Positions 9,898 through 19,442 of a stretch of 64,000 bases of DNA are shown here, piece after piece (the first letter of the stretch is position 1; each line of letters starts with the position of its first letter). The DNA is from Mastigamoeba balamuthi (lineage: Eukaryota > Evosea > Mastigamoebida > Mastigamoebidae), in contig CACRSC010000034.1 in assembly GCA_902651635.1 (NCBI GenBank), positions 66,209 through 130,208 on the forward strand, given 5' to 3'. The translations under genes were made by a program, and so were the position numbers. Under the pieces are notes generated by a model, which worked only from the letters and a program-made list of their open reading frames with translations, did not search any database and was not told the DNA's origin.

Positions 9898-11370
9898 ATG
9901 CATCCCCGTGGTGCACGCCCTCCTCCTGTGCCGGCCCCTCGCGCCCGTGGGCACAGCGCGTGCCCGATGAGGGACCACAGCCTGCCCCCGCCTCCCCCGA
10001 ATCCGCGGCCCGGGTCTGCGAGGCCCCCGTGCGTCTCGGCCCCCATGCCCAGACGGCCCCCACCCGCCGTTGTGCGTCCTGCCCCGACGGCGTACGCCCG
10101 GCCCCGCAGCCACGGAGACGAGCCTGCCGAGTGCGACCGGATGTCGTCGCCCGCATCTCCGCCGGTGTCGTCGTTGTCGCCGTCCGAGTCCCCTCCTGCG
10201 CTGCCCCCGCGGCCAAAGTCTCCGCGGTGCGACGCGGGCGCGGGCGCGAGGAGGCCCAAGCCGCCGCCAGTGCCGGCGACGAAGCCCCTCGCGCTGCTGC
10301 ACGGCAGGGCTGCTGCGGCTGTCGCTGACGACATCCCGCCACCGCTGCTGCCGCCGAGGGACGACGTGCCTCCGCCCCCACCACCAAAGCCGCGCCCTGC
10401 GCCCCGCACGGTGTGGCGCCACGACGGCGGCAGCCCCGCGGAGCAGCAGGCCGCACCCGACGCAGTCGCGAGTGTGCGCGGCGGGAACGATGCTGCGCCC
10501 GAGCCTCTCGAGAGCGTTTGTGTCGCCGCTCCTGCGGCCCGCCCAATCGCGTGTTCGCATGCGAGGGTCGACACACCCCCACAGCCGCACGACATCCCCC
10601 GGGGCTCTCCTGCTGCGGTGGTCACCGTCGCCGTCGTCGCCCCTGCGCCTCGTATTCCTGCCAACGTGGACATCCCGCCGCCTGCTGACCCCATCCCTGC
10701 CGACGTGGACATCCCGCCTCCTGCTGACCCCATCGAGAACGTACCGCATGTCGTGGCCGATGTTGCCGTCGATGCCGAGGCCGAGGCCGAGACCAAGACT
10801 GAGGCAGAGACAGAGGCCGAGACCAGCGCGAGTGTGCCCACAGTGGTCGACGCTGTACCCGCTGTGCCGGTGAGCGCTGTTCCCGCTGCTGTCGTCAAGC
10901 CGGCGCCGAGGCGACTGCGGCCGCAACTGCTGGTGCCGGACGTGGTGGCGGTTGCTGTCCCCGCACTGCCTCCGATCACTCAGCGGAAGGACAGCTTGGG
11001 GCCATCAAGCGCGAGCGATGGCGCGGTCGCAGTCGCCAAGCCGCCCTCGCTGGTGAGGCTCAGCGAGTCGGAGGAAGTGCAGTCGCTGCTGTCGATGCTC
11101 GACGACCTCGAGAACTCGCAGACGCCCATCCCCAAGCCCCAGAGGCCGGCGCCCGTGGTCCCCGCCGCTGTCGTCGTCGCTGCTCCGCCCAGAGTGGTCG
11201 CCACTGCGCAGGAGCTGCACGCCTCGCAGCTAGAGCCGCAGCAGCCAGCAGCCGTGGGAGGGCAGGGGCGAGAGGAGAACAGAGCGCCCGTGCATATCCG
11301 CGACAGGCGGATGACAGCTCCGGCCGTGCGGCTCACGGAGGTGGTGTGCCGGTCGGATCTGTACAGATGA
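9898..11370 (+). CDS. Proline-rich, probably SH3-binding scaffold protein
   Basis: One open frame of 490 codons from 'MHPRGARPPPVPAPRARGHS' (9898); the ATG at 9967 is an alternative start. It is full of SH3-ligand-like patterns (ALPPRPKSP, RRPKPPPVPATKP, PPPPPPKPRPAP), has a direct repeat of (N/D)VDIPPPADPI near 10665-10735, and an acidic EAEAETKTEAETEAET stretch. The C-terminal 120 residues are less repetitive ('SLVRLSESEEVQSLLSMLDD') and end 'VRLTEVVCRSDLYR'. No enzymatic domain. In a cell rich in actin regulators a signalling or cytoskeletal adaptor is a reasonable guess, but only an inference. Confidence 0.65.
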   Translation: MHPRGARPPPVPAPRARGHSACPMRDHSLPPPPPNPRPGSARPPCVSAPMPRRPPPAVVRPAPTAYARPRSHGDEPAECDRMSSPASPPVSSLSPSESPPALPPRPKSPRCDAGAGARRPKPPPVPATKPLALLHGRAAAAVADDIPPPLLPPRDDVPPPPPPKPRPAPRTVWRHDGGSPAEQQAAPDAVASVRGGNDAAPEPLESVCVAAPAARPIACSHARVDTPPQPHDIPRGSPAAVVTVAVVAPAPRIPANVDIPPPADPIPADVDIPPPADPIENVPHVVADVAVDAEAEAETKTEAETEAETSASVPTVVDAVPAVPVSAVPAAVVKPAPRRLRPQLLVPDVVAVAVPALPPITQRKDSLGPSSASDGAVAVAKPPSLVRLSESEEVQSLLSMLDDLENSQTPIPKPQRPAPVVPAAVVVAAPPRVVATAQELHASQLEPQQPAAVGGQGREENRAPVHIRDRRMTAPAVRLTEVVCRSDLYR

Positions 11371-11517
11371 CAGACCCCACGACGCACTACAGTTGTTTTT
11401 ACAAGCGCATCATCGTTGTCCTGACTTCCTTCTCGAGTCTTTCATTTCCCGAGCCTTGGCTGGTCAGATGGCGGCAGCCTGCAACTGACGCACCACGCTG
11501 GTCTCCTCCCGTCTCCC

Positions 11518-12153
11518 TCAGGTGCGCGGACCGGACACCGGCAGTTTGTGGCGGCAGCACCTATCGGCACCACCTGTGGGAGCACGCATCGGGACTGTCA
11601 CTCGCTGGCATCGAAAGAGTGGGAGCGGGATGGGTCGCTCGTTACCTCTGCAAAGGCAGTACTCGCAGAGGTCGGCCCGGTGCGGGCCTCCCTCCGCACA
11701 CTGACTGCTCTTCTTCTCTGTGCGGGACTTCTTCTTGGGATCTGTCTTGAGGACCCTCGTGAAGGCCTCGTGTATCCTGGCCAGCTGGTCCTCGTCCAGG
11801 CAGGGGAGGTGCATGGCCCGCTTGCACTTGGTGCACTGCTGCCCGTAGACCCGGATGTCGAACATCCCTGTTGGCTTGTTGAACCACAGCTCCAGCACGG
11901 CCTGCCCCGAGCTCCACTTGCCGTGGCAGCGGCTGCACTCGAAGGAGCCGTTCAGCGTGAACGGGTAGCACGTGCTCTTGAAGGCCACTGCACTGCTCCC
12001 CCGGAATGAGGTCGACGCCTCGATCTGCTCGATCATCTCCTGGGGACCACGGGCCACCCTGGCCAGGGCGCACGTCCTCGGTATCTTTTGCTGCTTCGAG
12101 GGGCTGCCCGCCACCCTAATCCTATTGTCCTGCTGCGCGCTGTTGCTGTTCAT
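11518..12153 (-). CDS. 3CxxC-type zinc-finger protein 1
   Basis: 211 residues starting 'MNSNSAQQDNRIRVAGSPSK' at 12153; the frame is open further upstream but that part looks non-coding. The core has three CxxC pairs in the zf-3CxxC order: 'GSFECSRCHGKW', then 'VYGQQCTKCKRAMHLP', then CEYCLC. The aromatic and Gln residues between the pairs match the family, which includes receptor-transporting proteins and many uncharacterised fungal and protist proteins. No TM or signal peptide. A tandem paralog lies 381 nt upstream on the same strand. Confidence 0.75.
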   Translation of the reverse strand: MNSNSAQQDNRIRVAGSPSKQQKIPRTCALARVARGPQEMIEQIEASTSFRGSSAVAFKSTCYPFTLNGSFECSRCHGKWSSGQAVLELWFNKPTGMFDIRVYGQQCTKCKRAMHLPCLDEDQLARIHEAFTRVLKTDPKKKSRTEKKSSQCAEGGPHRADLCEYCLCRGNERPIPLPLFRCQRVTVPMRAPTGGADRCCRHKLPVSGPRT

Positions 12154-12534
12154 GTTGGCTGACTGTTTTTGCTCTGTTATTTTGAACTGTCGGGATTGGC
12201 TACGACGGATTCGGAGATTAAGGCTCGAAAACCCGGTGGACTCGTTAGGCCCGCTGGGTCTCGTTGGAAGATACAACTTGGACGTAAAATCTGCCGACCC
12301 GCTCGCCCGGGCCCGCGATCTCACCGAGATCACAGCTGTGCTGGTGCGTGCAGAGAACGACCTCACTGTCCGTCGGGGGATCTCATGCAGGCGGTCCAAA
12401 GGGCAGTCCGAACGACTACAGTAGTATTCGGACAGCCTGAACACCTCAGGGGGCGGAGAAGGCAGAGGGGATCACTGGTTCTCACGTCCCTGCATCCAGC
12501 ACGCCTTTCCTGCATGGGGAGGGGGCCGGGACGG

Positions 12535-13134
12535 TTAGCGAGAAGACTGTACCTGACCGTCAAATAGGCAGGGAGAGGTACCGAGGATTCTGCAGAGCTG
12601 GCAGAGACTCTGCTCGTGGGGCTTCGTCTGCTTGACTTGCTGCTCTCTGCCCACTGTCCTTGGGCCGGGCCGCGTGGTGAGGACCGTCGTGAACACCTCG
12701 AGCACCTCGGCCCACTGCGCGTCGTCCTTTGCCGGCAGGTGCCAGGCCTTCCTGCACCTGATGCACTGCTGCCTGTAGATCCTGACGTCGAACGTCCCCG
12801 CTGCCTTGCTGAACCACAGATCCAACGAGACCCGGAACGAGGCCCACTGGCGGTGGCAGCTGCCGCACTCGAAGGAGCCGGATATGGCGCATGTGTAGCG
12901 TGAGATGCCCGGGGCGAACGCGATGGCTGCGCTCTGCTGGAACCGGGACGTGGCCTCGAGCTGCTTGATCCACTCCTGAGGTGCCCGGGCCACCTTGTCA
13001 CAGGGGCCCTGCTTCTTCCTCTTCTTCGCTGCCTGCCGCTGCCTAGGCTTCTTCTTCCCTGGAGCCTTGGAGGTCTCACCAGCTCGGGTTGGTGCCCTGC
13101 TGGAGTCCGCCTTGCTGTTGGCTTCAGTGCTCAT
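12535..13134 (-). CDS. 3CxxC-type zinc-finger protein 2 (tandem paralog)
   Basis: 199 residues. The start at 13134 ('MSTEANSKADSSRAPTRAGE') is chosen because its basic linker and core match paralog 1. A Lys/Arg-rich segment ('GKKKPRQRQAAKKRKKQGPC') is a candidate nuclear localisation signal. The zinc-finger pairs are 'GSFECGSCHRQW', 'IYRQQCIRCRKAWHLP' and CQLC. Before the core both proteins share a helix of the form VARxPQExI(E/K)QxEA. The basic stretch is absent from paralog 1, so the two copies may differ in location. Molecular role unknown. Confidence 0.75.
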   Translation of the reverse strand: MSTEANSKADSSRAPTRAGETSKAPGKKKPRQRQAAKKRKKQGPCDKVARAPQEWIKQLEATSRFQQSAAIAFAPGISRYTCAISGSFECGSCHRQWASFRVSLDLWFSKAAGTFDVRIYRQQCIRCRKAWHLPAKDDAQWAEVLEVFTTVLTTRPGPRTVGREQQVKQTKPHEQSLCQLCRILGTSPCLFDGQVQSSR

Positions 13135-13947
13135 TCGCGTGCCCTGTGATGACTGTTGTGTGTTTTCCCCCTCTTGACACTGGCGTTGTCGTGCGACCCA
13201 GTGGGTCCTGCTTCGTGACATCATTAATGATCGGGACTCAGGACGGCGTGATTTGTGCACGGAGGGCAGTCCTCTGTGGGCCTCTCTTGTCTCCTGCAGG
13301 ACTGCAGCCAGAAACGGTGTTCGTTATATTTGCCTCCAGAACGCGACACGCCCGAGGTCACGTGCAGACAGCGGGGGTTTGCCTCAAAACGCAAGATGTA
13401 GGGCTCTGCGGAACTGAGAAGAGATGAAAATCGGCCTTCTTGGGCCTTTTTCCCGCCGGGGCAATCCCCGAGCTACCGTACGATTGCCGCAAGAGCCGCA
13501 GGCTGCAGCGAGCCCAGCGGGGGGCCTCTGACGCAAGCAGACGCGTGGGAGCCGTTGCGGGTTGGGGGGTGGTGTGTGGGCAGATACGCAGGCAGATATT
13601 TGCTGACGTAAGCCCACGGCCGTTGGGGATGAGCTTTTGACCCCCCTTATCGTCTTCCACTCTGCTAAAACCTCGCCCTCATCATCGCCGCATCGTCCTT
13701 CACCAGGGTCCGCTCGCCCCCGCCTCCCCGCCACCCCCTCCTCCCTCCAGCTCGGGCAGAGGGGACCCCCAGCCCAGCCCTCGGCAGTCGCTGCGGAAGC
13801 GTCGGGACGGGGCCTCTGACCGTTGTGAGAGATAACGGCCCTCGTGGGCGCAAATACTGCCCGTCGACCGGACGCGGGAGCAGACGCTGACAGGGAGGGG
13901 GGGAACCACCTGCCGCCGCGCGCGGGTGCAGGAAGCGCGCGGAGAGA
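13135..13947. other. Intergenic, divergent promoters
   Basis: Between the zinc-finger pair and the kelch gene. An AGATATTT element lies near 13593. Overlapping ORFs on both strands show no coherent protein and are taken as GC-driven artefacts. Confidence 0.45.
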
Positions 13948-16900
13948 ATGGCGTGGACGCAGTTCAAGTCGAAGCTGCCGGCCGGGATGAGCCCGGTCTG
14001 CGCCAACTTTGCGGGGTGCGCGTTCGGAGGCAAGGCAGTCACGTTCTGCGGGCTCGCGGCCGACTCGGCCTCCCCCGTCAACCGCAACTTCCAGATCGAC
14101 CCCAGTTGCGCCCGCGCTGCACCCCCCCTCTCGCGGAACTCCCGCCCCTGGCGTCCATCCCCTGCCTCGGATCCCGTCGCTGCGGTCTATCTTTATATTG
14201 CAATCCCCCACTACCCCTTTTCCCTCCTCTGGGTTCGCTCTCTGGCGCGAGGCGTGCGAGGGTCGCCTTCCAGCCGCCCAAGCTCGACTGTGCGGGGCCC
14301 GCGGCGGCGGGATTCCCCTGCTGGGGTGCCCGGTTGCGCTTTTTCGCTCCGTTCGTTCAGTTGGATCGTGCAGTATAGATTTCCCCGTTTTCGATTTCCT
14401 GCAAAGAACTTCCAACTGACGAGGAGTGACGTGTCGTGACAGGCGGGCAGTGGACGACGCTGTCGACGTCGGGGGTGACGCCGACCGCGAGGCACGGGCA
14501 CAGCTCGGACCAGTTCGGCCCGACCAAGCTGCTCATCCTCGGAGGCGCCACCGCCGCCGACTCGGCCGCCGCCTCGCTCAGCAACGAGGTCTTCACTCTC
14601 AACATCGGCAAGCTCCCAATTCGAATTCAATTTCAGTTTCAGTTTCAATTTCTGTTTCGAGAATTCCGTCATGAGACAACTCCTGCGTCCCCCGCTGTGT
14701 GCGCGCGGTGCTCGCACAACCTCGAGGCCCTCTGTCCCGGGCGAAGGGCTCTGCGGAGCGCGATCGTGCTGGCAGGGCAGGAGATCTGACAGATGTTTCT
14801 CCGGAACTGTGACGTGGCGCAGGGCTTAAGTCGTGGATGAAGCCGCGCGTGACGGGCGACGCGCCGCCGGCGATCGCGCACCACCGGACGGTGCTGATCA
14901 ACAACAACATCGTGCTGAGCGGGGGCCTGACGAGCGTGGGCCCGAGCGCCGACGTCTACGTGCTGAACATGACGCGCATGGCGTGGACCAAGCCCCACGC
15001 CAGCGGCACGGCCCCCAGCGCGCGCTACCAGCACTGCGTGGCGCCCGTGCCCGGCTCGCACGACACGTTTGTCGTCTTCGGAGGCACCGACGGCACCAAC
15101 TACTTCAACGACTGCGCGGCCTTCAACTTCGGTGCGCGCCCTCCCTGCCCCCCTGGTCGTTGCAGGCCATGCGGGTCTGGTCGTCTCTCCCCTCGTGTGA
15201 TCCTCTACTGCCTGCCTGTCTGCGCCTTGATTCAATGCGTTGCCAGTGCTGGTGTCGGCGTTGAGTGCTCTTTGGCCTTGCGGGTGGTTTTTATTGGATG
15301 GGGAAATCAATTGAAAGTTTGCCGGGCTTTATTCTCTTTAGTTGCTCGTGGTCTCTCCCATCGGGGGTCTCAGTTGGCCTCAGTTTTGCCGATGGCGTGG
15401 CACGCAGAGTCACTGCGAATGGGGTCTGTCACGCTCTGCTTACGCCTGCCGACGCAGTGAGCGGCGCCTGGTCCGCGTTCCCCACGCAGGGCGACGCGCC
15501 GTCGCCCCGCGCCAACGCCGGGTACGCCGCCGTGGGCAACGTGCTGTACGTCTTTGGCGGCCGCGGCGCCGGCGGTGCGCTGCTGGACGACCTGTGGGGC
15601 CTCGACATCCCCTCGGCCACGTGGACCTTCTACGGCAAGGACGGCGGCCCCTGGCCCAGCGCCCGCGACGGCCACTCGCTCGTGCCCATCGGCGGCACCA
15701 GCGTCATGCTGGTCGGCGGCCAGGACCCCTCGGCCGTCTGGCAGCTCGCAGTCAGTGCGCGACAGAGCCCACTCGCCCATTCAAACATCGCGCAATTCCC
15801 AATTCTCAATTCGCATTCCCAATTCGCGATTCCTTTGCGCAGACAAGCTCAAGGCGGGAGGCACGCCTGGGGCAGCGTCGCCGGCCCCTGCCACGTCGCC
15901 GGTGCCCGCGTCGAGCCCTCCGCCCGCTGCGGCGAGCCCCGCCGTAGCCGCCGAGGAGGCGCGCAAGAAGGCCGAGGAGGAGCGCAGGAGGGCCGCCGAG
16001 GAGGAGGCGCACAAGAGGGCGGCGGCGGAGGAGGAGGCGCGCCAGAAGGCCGCCGCGGCCGCCGCAGCCGCAGCCGAGGCCGAGGCGGCGCGCAAGGCCC
16101 AGGAGGCAGCGGCCGCAGCGGCCTCTGCGGCGGACGACGCGTCGCGCCAGCAGGCAGAGGCAGCGGCTGCCGCAGCGGCCGCAGAGGCCGAGGCGGCCCG
16201 CAGGCGCGCGGCCGAGGAGAGGGCGGCGGCAGAGAGGGCGGCCGCGGAGAAGGCGGCGGCGGACAGGCGCCGCACGGAGGAGGAGGCGGCGGCCAAGCAC
16301 AGGGCCGAGGAGGAGGCGCGCAGGAAGCGCGAGGAGGAGGAGCGCAAGGCCCGCGCGGCCTCTGTGACCGCGTCGCCCTTCAGCCGCCCCGCCGCGGCGT
16401 CGGCGGCGCCTGCTGCTGCTGCTGCCGGGGGCGACAGCGCGGCGCTGCGTGCGGCCAACGACCGCATCGCCTCGCTCGAGAGGGAGCTCGCGCAGGCGCA
16501 CGCGCGCATCGCGGAGCTCGAGGGCGAGCTGGCCAGCCGCCCGACCGGCGGCCCCGCGATGGACTCGGGCGCCGGCGAGGCCGACAGCGGTGCCTGCGGA
16601 GGAGCGCCCCCGCCGCCGCCGCCTCCCCCGCCGCCGCCGATGGGCATGGGCGGCCACGCGAGGGCCCCGTCGTCGCTCGGCGGCGAGGAGGGAGGCTCTG
16701 GCGGTCCCCCGCCGCCGCCCCCGCCGCCTCCGATGGGCGGCGTCGCCCCGAGCTCGCCGAGGTCGCCGGCGCCTGCGGGGCGCGCGGACCTGCTGGCGCA
16801 GATCAACGCAGGCAAGAGGCTGCGCCACGCCAACGTCGCCCCGAGGCCCCAGCTGCCCGTCGAGAAGACGCCGCCCGCGGGCGCGGTGTCGACGAGCGGC

Positions 16901-17308
16901 GGCGGCGTGAGCATGGGCGACATCATGAAGATCCAGGCGCAGCTCAAGAAGAAGCGCGAGGAGAACAAGTCGCTCGACAAGCTGATCGAGAACAGGCCCA
17001 GCGCGCAGGCGCTCGAGGACCGCAACATCCTGCACGAGCCGTCGCTGCCCAAGCTGCGCCAGACGGGCGCCGCGCTGCAGGAGAAGCTGGCGCACAGGCC
17101 GTCGGTCGAGGAGGTCGAGAGCAAGGGCATCACCGACTTTGGCACCAAGCTCAAGAAGACCGAGACCAAGGTCGGCGCGACGACGGGGCCGCAGGTCGAG
17201 ACGGACTTCGGGACGCACCTCAAGAAGACCGAGACCAAGGTCGGCGCGGGGCCTGCGGGCGCCGCGCAGGTCGACTTCCGCACGGTCCTGAAGCCCACAG
17301 GGCAGTAG
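13948..17308 (+). CDS. Kelch - coiled coil - polyproline - WH2 - RPEL - thymosin-motif actin regulator
   Basis: Five exons: 13948-14104, 14443-14607, 14823-15131, 15458-15754, 15843-17308; 797 residues; all introns phase 1; intron 2 has a GC donor (ATCG|GCAAGC). Exons 1-4 encode a kelch propeller ('GAWSAFPTQGDAPSPRANAG', 'VLYVFGGRGAGGALLDDLWG'). Exon 5 encodes a long Ala/Glu/Arg coiled coil, two polyproline blocks like FH1/VASP profilin sites, a WH2 helix ('RADLLAQINAGKRLRHAN'), two RPEL-like repeats ('KLIENRPSAQALEDRNIL', 'KLAHRPSVEEVESKGI'), two beta-thymosin motifs 'LKKTETK', and a final DFRTVLK. Each of these four short motif classes binds G-actin in known proteins, so this is probably an actin-monomer-loading or nucleation factor. 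Confidence 0.85.
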
Positions 17309-17604
17309 GGACGGCGGGCATGTTTTAGTATGGCCGTTGCTCGCGATTGCAGAGGCTGCTCGCAGCCAACACACTTCGTTCTCCCCTACTCCCCACTTGA
17401 GCCACCGCAACACTACTCCCCATCCCATCCCACCACGCCTGTGGCTCCCTCCAAGTTGTTGGAGGCCTAAGTAATGCAATGCATGTCTGTTGTTGGCAAA
17501 TCAGTTCGATTGCTTCAGGGGCGCCGTGCCGGGTGGGAGTGCTGACTGGCAGCGGTCTGTGCATGAAGATTAAAAGTACCCTTGATTTGGCCAGAGAAAA
17601 AGTT

Positions 17605-17676
17605 GGAGGTTCAGGGTTTCGATCCCCGCGCCTCACCGATGCGAACGGTGCGCTCTACCAAATGAGCTAAACCCCC
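17605..17676 (-). tRNA. tRNA-Ala (anticodon CGC)
   Basis: 72 nt on the minus strand with a 7-bp acceptor stem (GGGGGTT/AACCTCC), D arm with AGCTCA...GAGCG, anticodon stem CACCG/CGGTG around loop TTCGCAT (anticodon CGC), and a T arm with GATCGAAA. No intron and no encoded CCA. Codon GCG is frequent in the surrounding genes. Confidence 0.93.
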
Positions 17677-17771
17677 TTACGAAAAACTTGATGTTGGAAG
17701 TGCCTAATCAACAGAGCAGCCCCACTGGGAGAAGATACACAAACCGATTGCTGATTTTTCTGGTTGTGTAG

Positions 17772-18588
17772 ATGGCGTTCAGGCAGTCCAACGCGTTCTA
17801 CCTGCGCATCGCCGAGAGCGTGGTGGTGCCCCTCGAGGTCAACGTGCGCGACCCCGCCTCGTTCACGGACGTGCGCATGCAGGAGCTGCTCGTCTCGCTG
17901 CAGAGCGCCCTCAGGCCCCACGTCTCGCTCTCGGGCGCTGCTGCCCGCGACCGCGGCCCCGTAGACCCCTGCGGCGTCGACGCGTCCAACAGGCGCTTCA
18001 TCAACGCAGGTGCCACTCCCGCACGCGCAGCTGCATCGCGCTGTTGCCTGCCCTCGAGATCCAGGAATCAAGCGTGGAAATATCGTGATATCACCCATAT
18101 ATCTAGATTCTGGCATTTTTCCCTTGCATGACGTCTCCACTGACGTTGACCTGTGGGGTCGCAGGTACGCTGTGGTACCACTACCACTTCAAGGACACGC
18201 CGAGGCACGGGGTCATGGTGCCGTCTGCGACGCGAGCGCCGCGGGCACCCGGGGCAGCGCCCGACGGCGGTGCTGCCTACCGCGGCGGCGACTACGACAC
18301 GCTGTACGTCACGGGGCAGACGGTGGTCGTCGAGGTCGGCCAGGGCACCATCGAGGGGCCCGAGGGCGCTGCCGCAGCGCAGGCGGCCGCGTACTCGAAG
18401 CCGCCCATCTCCATCAGCCACTACTTCGGTGCCCCCGCGCCCCCGCTGCTGCTCGCTGACCCCCTTCCCTCCCACGCCCTCGTCTCAGCCTTTGCCTCTG
18501 CTCCCGAGCGTCTGTCTCCTCTGTGCCTCTCGTAACCAGCTGTCTCACGCTGCTCTGGTCCCCCGTCGCAGCGCCTGCGGACAATTGA
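17772..18588 (+). CDS. Unknown conserved-looking protein, 172 residues
   Basis: Exons 17772-18009, 18165-18428 and a 17-nt last exon 18572-18588 (APADN stop); both introns are phase 1 with G|GTGCC donors and CGCAG acceptors. It begins 'MAFRQSNAFYLRIAESVVVP'; the middle joins as 'FINAGTLWYHYHFKDTPRHG' followed by VMVP; the later part has 'GGDYDTLYVTGQTVVVEVGQ'. No signal peptide or TM. The alternating hydrophobic pattern suggests a compact beta-rich fold. I do not recognise the family. The tiny last exon rests only on phase and splice sites; reading through adds about 36 unlikely residues. Confidence 0.6.
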
Positions 18589-19442
18589 ACTGCGCTCAGT
18601 GCCTCTGCTGCCGGGGAATGTGTGCGAGCCACACGCGCGAAGGCCTGCGGCGCGGTGCTACTGTTCGGGCCGATACACACTGCACGCACTCCAATTATTG
18701 TGCGAGGCGACCACGGACACTCGCGCCGCTCGGGAGGAATGAAAGAGGGTGCACAGTTGTACAGAGACGCTCTGCCCTCCCAAATGCCCACGATATGGAA
18801 TAGCGCAGGCGGACAATTCCGAATGCTCCGCCGTTTCCTTGGCGCAAGCACCAACGGCCGTCCTCGCCAGCCAGAGTGCCGATCAGCAGGCAGCTCCGAT
18901 GTGCCTCGTGGGGCGGGTGATTCGGGCGACGGGACTGCCTTCGTGCTTGTCTGCCCGTCTCGCTCGCTGCACTGCTCTCAGCTGGGGAGTTGGAGAATGG
19001 AGCACGACGTGTGCGTGGGTGCCAAACCGCAAGCCACAGTGGATTGAAACCCGGCGGTTGAACTGCCCGTGCACCAACGCCCTGGTTTTCCTGGACAGCG
19101 TGTCTCGCAGCTGCCAAAGGGGGTCAAATTGGATTGTCTTCTCGCAATCCAATTCATCCACTACTGCTCTCCCCTCGCGCGCACCAGCGGGCCATGGCCC
19201 GTAGCCCGAGTGCCCAGGGATCTGGCACCTCCACGAGAACGCGGACCAGCATGTGCACATGCCGTGCAGCATCGGTGCATTTTCCGCGCACAGGCCTCCC
19301 ATCAAAACGCGTCAGCAGAGCGCCTGTGACTGTTACTTCATTGTGAACTCACGAACAACAACACAGGCCACAGTCAGGCAGGCCGACGATGCCAGCCAGT
19401 ACCTCGGTGCAGCCAGCACTGCTCGGGCAACACTCCGCCACG
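18589..19442. other. Intergenic, nothing recognised
   Basis: Mixed composition with short ORFs on both strands and no motif. It is presumably the promoter region of the protease gene plus the terminator of the preceding gene. Confidence 0.45.

Noticed and set aside
13384-14415. Minus-strand frame of 343 codons opposite the first kelch exon
   Set aside because: No motif, and it crosses both exon and intron of the kelch gene; the plus-strand model is supported by domains.
15265-17328. A 687-codon Arg/Gly-rich frame overlapping the kelch gene
   Set aside because: It is a third-position shadow of exon 5: low-complexity RG/GG repeats, no domain, and it is contradicted by the conserved WH2/RPEL frame.
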